Positions 10,744 to 20,138 of a stretch of 64,000 nt of DNA are shown here, piece by piece. A model generated the notes under the pieces. That model was not told where the DNA came from. It saw nothing but the letters and a program-made list of their open reading frames with translations, and searched no databases. The stretch is from Haemonchus contortus (taxonomy: Eukaryota > Nematoda > Chromadorea > Rhabditida > Trichostrongylidae): contig LS997563.1 of the NCBI GenBank assembly GCA_000469685.2, positions 46,889,250 through 46,953,249 of the forward strand. Direction: 5' to 3'. Each line of letters starts with the position of its first letter. Position 1 is the stretch's first letter. Made by a program: the position numbers and the translations under genes.

Positions 10744-11035
10744 TGTTTGTTTGTTTGTTTGTTTGTTTGTTTGTTTGTTTGTTTGTATGTATGTATGTAT
10801 GTATGTATGTATGTATGTATGTATGTATGTATGTATGTATGTATGTATGTATGTATGTATGTATGTATGTATGTATGTATGTATGTATGTATGTATGTAT
10901 GTATGTATGTATGTATGTATGTATGTATGTATGTATGTATGTATGTATGTATGTATGTATGTATGTATGTATGTATGTATGTATGTATGTATGTATGTAT
11001 GTATGTATGTATGTATGTATGTATGTATGTATGTA
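10744..11035 (+). repeat. TTTG then TATG microsatellite, left part
   Basis: About ten TTTG units (to ~10785) pass directly into ~62 perfect TATG units ending at 11035, where a mariner begins. The 4-base unit gives open frames on both strands, which are not genes. Confidence 0.97.
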
Positions 11036-11915
11036 TTGGGTTGGAAGGAAAGTCCTGCGACAAAAATTTTGAAGCGTCAATTATTTGTAGCAACAGTGTG
11101 AGCACGGTAGCAAGAGTGATAAACTTGTAGGGCATTCCTCAGCTAATCAACACATGAGTAAATAAGGGCACGCGTGTGGGCTTTAGCAGCATTACGGTCA
11201 ATAAATGGACAACACCCGATTCGTACCATTACCTTCTTTTGAGCACGCCAAGGGGAAAACGCGGGTGTAGCAGCTCAAATTATCAGCAACTTATTCAATG
11301 CTGGCACTGCTCACCGATCAACGGTCAGCAATCGGTTGGATCGCTTCTCTGGAGGAGATACTAGCTTTTGAAGTTACGCAAGCATCGTCCCTTAAATTGA
11401 AGGAGGTTGAAGGGATCCATCCACTATGCGTTGCTGAACGCAGACTAGATGGACACAGCTATCGGTTACCCCTATGAACCCCGAAATTTGGCCAACAGTG
11501 TTAGAGAAGGATGATCAAAACCGTAAATCAGGTCCCTACAGCGGGTCAACGCACGTCGAAATTTAGCTTTAAACACGCGTCAAAAGTTCGACGATTCAAA
11601 TTGGTTCCAGGTTGTTCATCAGTCGTACTCCCCAAGTGTTGCCCCTTTTACATACCATGCGATCCGCCTTCTTGAGCATTCCGTTGTTGAAAAAAAAATC
11701 GTAATTTAATGTGATCTGAAAACGGCAGTCAATTACTACTTCGAGTCACAGCTTCCTCACTCCTGGGTAAAAGGCATCAGTGATTTACTCGAAGGATAAT
11801 AGAAGGTTGTTGACCTCTTTGGTAAATATATTTCCGTAAATTGATTGGTCTGGAAAATTTCAGAAATGATTTGAAGAAGACCTTCAATGTGTCGCAGGAC
11901 TTTCCTTCCAACCCA

Positions 11916-11916
<1 letters not shown>
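11036..11916 (+). mobile_element. mariner inserted in the TATG microsatellite
   Basis: Ends are TTGGGTTGGAAGGAAAGTCC on the left and the matching inverted GGACTTTCCTTCCAACCCAA on the right, each next to a TA. The array continues in register on both sides (ATGTA|element|TATGTATG), so the element landed inside one array. Length is 881 bp, shorter than a full mariner (~1.3 kb). Confidence 0.92.
11160..11831 (+). pseudogene. mariner transposase, decayed
   Basis: In the forward frames the end of a mariner transposase can be read: AVNYYFESQLPHSW, then VKGISDLLEG, two bases off frame or stop, then VVDLFGKYIS. This matches the family's usual C-terminal pattern. Upstream pieces (62-codon ORF 11176-11364 and the following 100 codons) are broken by stops. 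I could not find the catalytic aspartate motifs, and the short element length suggests an internal deletion. It would have cut and pasted the element at TA sites but is certainly inactive. Confidence 0.65.
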
Positions 11917-11946
<30 letters not shown>

Positions 11947-12178
11947 TGTATGTATGTATGTATGTATGTATGTATGTATGTGTATGTATGTATGTATGTA
12001 TGTATGTATGTATGTATGTATGTATGTATGTATGTATGTATGTATGTATGTATGTATGTATGTATGTATGTATGTATGTATGTATGTATGTATGTATGTA
12101 TGTATGTATGTATGTATGTATGTATGTATGTATGTATGTATGTATGTATGTATGTATGTATGTATGTATGTATGTATG

Positions 12179-12209
<31 letters not shown>

Positions 12210-13548
12210 TGTATGTATGTATGTATGTATGTATGTATGTATGTATGTATGTATGTATGTATGTATGTATGTATGTATGTATGTATGTATGTATGTATGT
12301 ATGTATGTATGTATGTATGTATGTATGTATGTATGTATGTATGTATGTATGTATGTATGTATGTATGTATGTATGTATGTATGTATGTATGTATGTATGT
12401 ATGTATGTATGTATGTATGTATGTATGTATGTATGTATGTATGTATGTATGTATGTATGTATGTATGTATGTATGTATGTATGTATGTATGTATGTATGT
12501 ATGTATGTATGTATGTATGTATGTATGTATGTATGTATGTATGTATGTATGTATGTATGTATGTATGTATGTATGTATGTATGTATGTATGTATGTATGT
12601 ATGTATGTATGTATGTATGTATGTATGTATGTATGTATGTATGTATGTATGTATGTATGTATGTATGTATGTATGTATGTATGTATGTATGTATGTATGT
12701 ATGTATGTATGTATGTATGTATGTATGTATGTATGTATGTATGTATGTATGTATGTATGTATGTATGTATGTATGTATGTATGTATGTATGTATGTATGT
12801 ATGTATGTATGTATGTATGTATGTATGTATGTATGTATGTATGTATGTATGTATGTATGTATGTATGTATGTATGTATGTATGTATGTATGTATGTATGT
12901 ATGTATGTATGTATGTATGTATGTATGTATGTATGTATGTATGTATGTATGTATGTATGTATGTATGTATGTATGTATGTATGTATGTATGTATGTATGT
13001 ATGTATGTATGTATGTATGTATGTATGTATGTATGTATGTATGTATGTATGTATGTATGTATGTATGTATGTATGTATGTATGTATGTATGTATGTATGT
13101 ATGTATGTATGTATGTATGTATGTATGTATGTATGTATGTATGTATGTATGTATGTATGTATGTATGTATGTATGTATGTATGTATGTATGTATGTATGT
13201 ATGTATGTATGTATGTATGTATGTATGTATGTATGTATGTATGTATGTATGTATGTGTATGTATGTATGTATGTATGTATGTATGTATGTATGTATGTAT
13301 GTATGTATGTATGTATGTATGTATGTATGTATGTATGTATGTATGTATGTATGTATGTATGTATGTATGTATGTATGTATGTATGTATGTATGTATGTAT
13401 GTATGTATGTATGTATGTATGTATGTATGTATGTATGTATGTATGTATGTATGTATGTATGTATGTATGTATGTATGTATGTATGTATGTATGTATGTAT
13501 GTATGTATGTATGTATGTATGTATGTATGTATGTATGTATGTATGTTG

Positions 13549-13580
<32 letters not shown>

Positions 13581-14042
13581 TGTATGTATGTATGTATGTA
13601 TGTATGTATGTATGTATGTATGTATGTATGTATGTATGTATGTATGTATGTATGTATGTATGTATGTATGTATGTATGTATGTATGTATGTATGTATGTA
13701 TGTATGTATGTATGTATGTATGTATGTATGTATGTATGTATGTATGTATGTATGTATGTATGTATGTATGTATGTATGTATGTATGTATGTATGTATGTA
13801 TGTATGTATGTATGTATGTATGTATGTATGTATGTATGTATGTATGTATGTATGTATGTATGTATGTATGTATGTATGTATGTATGTATGTATGTATGTA
13901 TGTATGTATGTATGTATGTATGTATGTATGTATGTATGTATGTATGTATGTATGTATGTATGTATGTATGTATGTATGTATGTATGTATGTATGTATGTA
14001 TGTATGTATGTATGTATGTATGTATGTATGTATGTATGTATG

Positions 14043-14073
<31 letters not shown>

Positions 14074-14441
14074 TGTATGTATGTATGTATGTATGTATGT
14101 ATGTATGTATGTATGTATGTATGTATGTATGTATGTATGTATGTATGTATGTATGTATGTATGTATGTATGTATGTGATATGTATGTATGGTAATGTATG
14201 TATGTATGTAGTATGTATGTAGTATGTATGTATGTATGTATGTATGTATGTATGTATGTATGTATGTATGTATGTATGTGTGTATGTATGTATGTTGTAT
14301 GTATGTATGTATGTATGTATGTATGTATGCTATGTATTATGTATGTATGTATGTATGTATGTATGTATGTATGTATGTTGTATGTATGTATGTATGTATG
14401 TATGTATGTTATGTATGTATGTATGTATGTATGTATGTATG

Positions 14442-14472
<31 letters not shown>

Positions 14473-14940
14473 TGATGCTATGTATGTATGTATGTATGTA
14501 TGTATGTATGTATGTATGTTGTATGTATGCTATGTATGTATGTATGTATGTAATGTATGTATGTATGTATGGTATGTTGTTTATGTATGTATGTATGTAT
14601 GTATGTAATGTATGTATGTATGTAATGTATGTATGTAATGTTGTACTGTATTATGTAAGTCATGTAATGTAATGTATGTATGTATGTATGTAGTATGTAT
14701 GTATGATTATGTTGGTAGTATGTATGTCATGTATGTATGTATGTAGTATGTATTGTATGTAGTATTGATGTATGTATGTATGTATGCTGTATGTCAAGTA
14801 TTATGTATGTATGTATGTATGTATGTATGTATGGTCATGTATGGTATGTATGCTATGTATGTATGTATGTAATGTATGTATGTATGTCATGTAATGTATT
14901 GTATGTATGTATGTATGTATGTATGTATGTCTGTATGTTC
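11917..14940 (+). repeat. Giant TATG microsatellite (~3 kb)
   Basis: The TATG unit repeats from 11917. Single interruptions occur near 11981, 12208, 13256, 13546 and 14072. The stretch 12209-13255 is uninterrupted for over 1 kb (about 260 units). From ~14170 to 14940 the array decays with many one-base insertions and deletions (TAATG, TTGTATG, ATGCTATG). The 700-codon MYVC ORFs it creates in all three frames are artefacts. Confidence 0.97.
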
Positions 14941-15439
14941 AATGTGAAATTCAGTATCACTTGAAAAACAACTTTAGTCCCTTGAAAAACCAACTTTAAA
15001 GGTCGGGGCAAGTTAGATAAGGGTGGAAGCCTAAGATAAGATCAACGGAGCACATATTAGCTCTGCGGAGCTCCGCCCACAGGGGGCGGGACAAGGTCCG
15101 GAGTGGGCGGTGCGAATAGCCAAACGCCTTATTTTGGCTTCGAAAAAGGTCCAGACGCCGGAAAAAAATGTTCAGAGGTGAGGATTGGGTCAACAAACTC
15201 GACGGGGGAGACCCACGTGCTGTGGGCGGAGCTGCCTCCAAGTGGGCGGTACTTTTCATATGTATTCATAACTCGATTCAATTGAGGCGCGGAGGCCAGG
15301 AAAGAAGTAAAAGGAGTTGGCAGGACCTTATGCGTGCTGGACGTGCATAAGCTTAGCGAAGCCCCGCCCACGGTGGGCGGGGCGTGCGTTGAGACGAACG
15401 ATACTTTTCAAAAATGAACGAAACTTTGCTTGGAAACGT
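14941..15439 (+). repeat. GC-box repeat, unique part after the microsatellite
   Basis: This aligns with 9060-9540 of the tandem unit: AGCTCTGCGGAGC, GGGGGCGGGACAAG, CCAGACGCCGG, GACGGGGGAGACCCACGTGC and CAATTGAGGCGC..GGCCAG. It differs at several per cent, unlike the two identical 794 bp units. Confidence 0.7.
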
Positions 15440-16490
15440 GCTGGGATGCGGCAAAATGGTGTTAAGGTGTAAAAGAACAAAAGTGGTCAAATCCTATGGT
15501 TGGGCGGGGTGGGCACCAAATTGGGCGGGGTTGGCACTAAAGTGAGCGGGGCTTAGATCAAAAATTTATAACTTTGCTCATAGGCGCTCTGGGATGCGGC
15601 AAAAGGTGTTAAGGTGTAAAAGAACAAATGTGGTCAAATCCAGTAGGTGGGCGGGGTGGGCACCAAATTGGGCGGGGTTGACACTGAAGTGGGCGGGGCT
15701 TAGATCAAAAATTTATAACTTTGCTCAGAGGCGTTCTGGGATGCGGCAAAAGGTGTTAAGGTGTAAAATAACAAATGTGGTCAAACCCCATAGGTAGGCG
15801 GGGTTGGCACTGAAGTGGGCGGGGCTCAGATCAAAAATTTATAACTTTGCTCAGAGGCGTCCTGGGATGCGGCAAAAAGGTGTTAAGGTGTAAAAGAACA
15901 AATGTGGTCAAATCCAATAGGTGGGCGGGGTTGGCACTGAAGTGGGCGGGGCTCAGATCAAAAATTTATAACTTTGCTCAGAGGCGTCCTGGGATGCGGC
16001 AAAAAGGTGTTAAGGTGTAAAAGAACAAATGTGGTAGAATCCCATAGGTGGGCGGGGTGGGTACTAAAGTGGGCGGGGCTTAGATCAAAAATTTATAACT
16101 TTGCTCAGAAACGTTCTGGGATGCGGCAAAAAGGTGTTAAGGTGTAAAAGAACAAATGTGGTAGAATCCCATAGGTGGGCGGGGTGGGTACTAAAGTGGG
16201 CGGGGCTTAGATCAAAAATTTTTAACTCTGCTCAGAAACGTTCTGGGATGCGGCAAAAAGGTGTCAATGTGTAAAAGAATAAATGTGGTCAAATCCGATG
16301 GTTGGGCGGGATGGGCACCAAATTGGGCGGGGTTGGCACTAAAGAGAGCGGGGCTTAGATCAAAAATTTATAACTCTGCCCAGAAGCGTTCTGGGATGCG
16401 GCAAAAAGTGTTAAGGTGTAAAAGAGCAAATGTGGTCAAATCCCATAGGTGAGCGGGGTGGGCACCAAATGTGGTCAAATCCCAGGAGTG
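15440..16490 (+). repeat. GGGCGG tandem array, 127 and 147 bp units
   Basis: The anchor GATCAAAAATTTATAACT (variants TTTTTAACT) occurs at 15556, 15703, 15829, 15956, 16083, 16210 and 16358, giving spacings of 147, 126, 127, 127, 127 and 148 bases. The long units hold an extra ~20 bases (GGGCACCAAATTGGGCGG). Each unit contains two to four GGGCGG boxes, CTGGGATGCGGCAAAA and GGTGTAAAAGAACAAATGTGG. Confidence 0.9.
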
Positions 16491-16499
16491 GGCGAAGTC

Positions 16500-17045
16500 G
16501 GCACGTTTCAAAGTAGTCCTTCATGGCCACACACAGCCCAAAGTACACAGTTTCTTCTACTACGTGGACTGCAGAGGTATTTGATTTGGATACATCGGAG
16601 TACTCTTCATGGCCACACCCAACCCCATAAAGTATGATGGCCGCTACAGAAGTGTTAGGGAAGAGGCTCAAATGGCAAAGGTTTATAATGAAAATCAGGA
16701 GCTTATGTGGCTCCGTCCTTTATGGCTAGAGCCCCCAGCGCGCAATTGCGTGCGTAGCCGCCTGGTTTATTGATAATGTGCTGACTCAACTTTTGCATAG
16801 AAACTTCTCTAAATTCCTCTGAAACAGTTTTGCACCTCCTGCAGATCTTAGCCCTCAGTGGAAGGACCCAATACAAATGACCCCACCTTCTCACCGCTGC
16901 CCCACTTTCCGACCGTTTCAGTACCCCGCTACCTGCTGATTTAATTCACATTCAAATCATTACTATTCAGAAGGTCTAACTTCATGCCATTATAGCGCAC
17001 ACCCGACTGCGTATCCAGGTCCCCATTCATTAGTAATTATTCAAA
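16500..17045. other. Non-repetitive stretch with a two-copy 85 bp direct repeat
   Basis: CTTCATGGCCACAC(A/C)CA.CCC..AAAGTA occurs near 16515 and again near 16603. Nothing else is recognised, and no gene is seen. Confidence 0.35.
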
Positions 17046-17322
17046 ATCGCCTCAGTTCCCACCAATGGCTGCTTTCATAGTCCGTCGGCCGGCGTGCACG
17101 AGGCAGCGCTAGGGGGGAGGAGGGCGGCAGACGGTCGGTCAGCACTTCGAAGGGCTGTAAACAAGGAGAGACAAGAACAAAAACCATTTGTACGAGCTCC
17201 TGGTTGTTTGGTTATTGATCTTGTTCTTCTTTGTTTTCAACCTCTCAACCGACCGTCTGCCGCCCTCCTCCCCCTAGCACTGCCTCGTGCACGCCGGCCG
17301 GCGGACTATGAAAGCAGCCATT
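17046..17322. repeat. GC-rich imperfect palindrome (~260 bp foldback)
   Basis: AATGGCTGCTTTCATAGTCC at 17063 is inverted at the right end (GGACTATGAAAGCAGCCATT). The arms contain GGCCGGCGTGCACGAGGCAG, GGGGGAGGAGGGCGGCAGAC and GGTCGGT, and the match continues more loosely through AAAACAAAGAAGAACAAG to a centre near 17193. The weaker left extension (CCTCAGTTCCC against CTGGGAGTTCC) suggests the arms start near 17046. It could be a foldback MITE. The target duplication was not found. Confidence 0.75.
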
Positions 17323-17474
17323 TACGGAACTCCCAGAGCCGCCATTCAAACCCCGCACCACTACAGTACCCGGCCACATGCGTATCCAAACACGCCCAGC
17401 AGGAAAGCGTTCAGCGACACGCTCACGGCAGAAAAAGGTCATGAAGAGAGGATTTCATCATGGATTGATCCATA

Positions 17475-19052
17475 CAGTGCGTCTCATAATGATAAGGTCA
17501 CCCTCGAATTTTGCACTCTCAGAAAAAGCAATCGTTAAAGATTTTTTCTAGCATCATGAACGGATTCCCCAGCACGATTGACCTAGGTATCCATTTTTTA
17601 GCCGCAGCTGCATTTTTCTGAACTTTTCTAGAACAGTTTATCGGTTTTTGCAGCGTTTCATAATTATAAGGTCACCCTGAGAAGGTGAACAATTATTCAT
17701 GGAAGAGAGGAAATTTCGTGTTCAAAGATACTTATAAGGGTAAGCATGTGTAGCAAATGCATTTCTAAACCTGGTTGTCATCATCGTTCGTGGTCATCTG
17801 CTTTTCTCTGATGAGAAGGCTCTTCATGAAGGTGGGCTCAGTACTCGAGCCATCTCTAGGCAAGTAGGGAGATCCCCTTGGCCTATTCAAAGATTTCTGG
17901 AGAGCATTGATGTCCCCAGATATAACACCGACTGTGGACACCCATGAAAAATTACTGCCCGTCACGAGCGGAAGATTCTAAGGCCTGTTTCCAACAGTAC
18001 GTCCTCCTTAAACCAGATCCGATCGGAATTAAACTTCTCTGTGTCGAAAACTACAGTCTGGAGAGCAGTTACAAGATGCGAGAACATCTCCAGGCAAACA
18101 ATGGAGAAGGTGCCACGAATCATCGATAGCCACAGAGAGGCTCGACTCGGATTCGCAAAGATGAGCCTAGGGAGAGATTGGGCAAAGGTAGATCTGCATC
18201 AAAATCTCACCATAGAGCTGAATAATTCCTATTCAGATCGTCTTTGAAAAGAAGTTCAATCCAGACGGTCCTGACCGAAACAAGCGATACTGGCGCAAAT
18301 TGAGAAAGGAACCAGTTTACTTCAGCCGTCGCAATTTCGGTGGAGGAAGTCTATGGCGTGGGGTGCATTCTGCAATGTTGTCGTGTTGGATCTACCTGTC
18401 GTGAGCTGCAGGGTGGATATCAAGGACTACCGGAATGTCTTGGAGCATCATCTAGTACCCTTTCTATGCCATCGCCGTCACTTCGACTGTGTCTTTCAAC
18501 AAGACAACGTCTCCATTCATGTGAGCCGTGCAACGGATGAGTGGCTGCAATGCCAATGAATAAGCGTCCTGCCATGACCAGCCTGCAGTCCCGATCTCAA
18601 TCCGATGTAACATATTCGGGGCATAATAGTCGGACAGGTTTATGCGAACAACCGTCAGTTCCAGGGCACAGAAGAGCTGGAGCGGGCAGTTATCGAAGCA
18701 TGTCGGCGAGGAACATCTTCGAAACCTAGTTTCTAGTATGCCACGCAGACTCTTTGATGTTGCTCTCAAACAAGGAGGAGCTATAGATTATTAAGTGTTG
18801 TACATGTGCCATCAACGTTAATAAATCATTTACTTTCTCAGGGGGACCTCATAATTATGAAACGGTGCAAAAGCCGACACTATCTTTAAAAAATTCTTAA
18901 AAACTCTAGATGAGGGATATTGCGACAAAAATTTGAATACTGAAGTACATTGTGATGAGAAATCTTCCAGTGTTTGCCAAAAAGTTCCATTCCGGCTGAT
19001 TTCACCAGAATCGCAAAAATCGAGGGTGACCTTATAATTATGAAACGCACTG
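17475..19052 (+). mobile_element. Tc3-like transposon, 1578 bp
   Basis: Both ends read CAGTGCGT(C/T)TCATAAT.ATAAGGTCACCCTCGA and are flanked by TA (17473 and 19053). A second, inner copy of the site lies ~176 bp inside each end (17653, CAGCGTTTCATAATTATAAGG, and the mirror near 18840-18870). Sequence between outer and inner sites is not conserved between the two ends. Paired subterminal sites are the arrangement of Tc3-type and IR/DR elements, where transposase binds two sites per end. Confidence 0.92.
17779..18793 (+). pseudogene. Tc3-like DDE transposase, frameshifted
   Basis: The frames, read in order, show a helix-turn-helix N-terminus (LSTRAISRQVGRS), a second HTH (SVSKTTVWRAVTR), then a catalytic core with FNPDGPDRNKRYWRKLRKEP, GGSLMAWGAFCN-like and VFQQDNVSIHVSR, and finally a PDLNPM string. 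About 340 codons in all, the usual size. It is broken by several frameshifts and stops. The first catalytic site reads IVFEKKFNPDG where the family has F-S-D-E-K, so the first Asp codon appears deleted. The second Asp (QQDN) is present. Confidence 0.85.
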
Positions 19053-19079
19053 TATATCATCAATAGCATTTTTTCACGG

Positions 19080-19830
19080 GTAATCTAACCGCGTACAGGT
19101 TAATTGCAAAGAGATTAATGGAAAGGGGAGGGGGGGGGAACATAATTTGGTGAGTTGGGCGAAACGGTGAGCAAAGTTTAAGGCCAATTCGAGAGACAAA
19201 TTTTGATCTATGATTAGGTGTACCACTACAGTCTTGCTAAGAATAAAGACTTGTCTACGAAATGAAAGTGTCTCGACACCACCCTCCCAGATTTCGGAGA
19301 AAAATCCCTCCAAAGATTGGAAAATGTCAAAAAAATCGGTTCAGTCGTTTTGGCGTAAACTGATGCCACGCTAAGGGTGGAGCCCGTAAAGATGTGGCGA
19401 GTGCAAAGACTGTAGATGCAGTCATCTACAGCCCCCAGATTAGACATGAACGATGGAAACTGAACAAAACAGATCAATCATTTTCACATTGCACTGGGTA
19501 AAGTCAAGTACACGGCGCACTCCAAAGTAAATTCTAAACATCTTATCCTTAAGAACTGAGCCTCTACAAATACTAAAGCGTGCACCTCACGTACATGCAG
19601 TTACTTTCCAGTAGAACTCAAGTGCATGGCGAAATCCAAAACGAAGCATTTTCAACATCTTAGGGCATCAGCTTACAAAGTTCGACAAGCTAAGTTCAAT
19701 AAAATTTTTATCCCCTGTCTTACTCCACTCTGAACCTATTTCTGGAAAAGAGACGAAAAAGAAGCGATTTCGCGGTATTCGCGTGAATTTTCGAGTTCTT
19801 ACGGCAAATACTGTAATTGAAAGGAATAAC
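19080..19830 (-). repeat. Dispersed ~700 bp repeat, copy 2
   Basis: This is the inverted partner of 8110-8790. It has an intact 83-codon ORF (19226-19477) starting MICFVQFPSFMSNLGAVDDC that aligns with the start of the 8456 ORF in copy 1. Near 19124-19138 there is a G-rich run. Element class is unknown. Confidence 0.6.
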
Positions 19831-20138
19831 TTGCACACTTTTGGAGTGTGAATTCCACTAGTCTACGATTATTATATTTGAACATAATGCGATTCGTCTT
19901 GCAAAATAATGAACGGACCGATCGGTGCATAATTTGCAGGAGTCAGTCCGTAAATGTAATAACATATGAAGTTTTAGTGAAGTTTGCAAAACGTTGAATA
20001 GCAGTGTTCGGAATTAATTAGAACAGAGGGTGAATTTCTCGACGAGCACTTTTAATTTTCTAGAAGCGTACTGGTTGGTTGATGATTGCCGTTTTCCACT
20101 GTAATAGCTTATAGAGTAATTAAATCGATTATTTCAAG

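Larger units (their letters stand above)
10710..16500 (+). mobile_element. GC-box Helitron-like repeat hugely expanded by a microsatellite
   Basis: The 5' end TCTCTCTATATATAATCC is followed by GGTGTCTCTGTTTG, then a TTTG and TATG microsatellite with a mariner inside it. After the array the element resumes at ~14930 with TGTCTGTATGTTCAATGTG, AAATTCAGTATCACTT and GGAGCACATATTAGCTCTG. These are the same landmarks, in the same order, that follow the short GTTTGTCTG tract in the unit at 8983. The tail is a 127/147 bp GGGCGG array (15440-16490). So 10710-16500 reads as one element whose short tract grew by more than 3 kb. The 3' end is not clear. Confidence 0.6.

Noticed and set aside
11887..14222. 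ORFs of 669-758 codons made of Met-Tyr-Val-Cys repeats (and Ile-His-Thr-Tyr on the other strand)
   Set aside because: A TATG array has no stop in any frame on either strand, so these open frames are a property of the microsatellite, not of a gene.
15440..16490. Regular repeats resembling a CRISPR array
   Set aside because: Units of 127-148 bp without short repeats and unique spacers, in a eukaryotic repeat with no cas genes.
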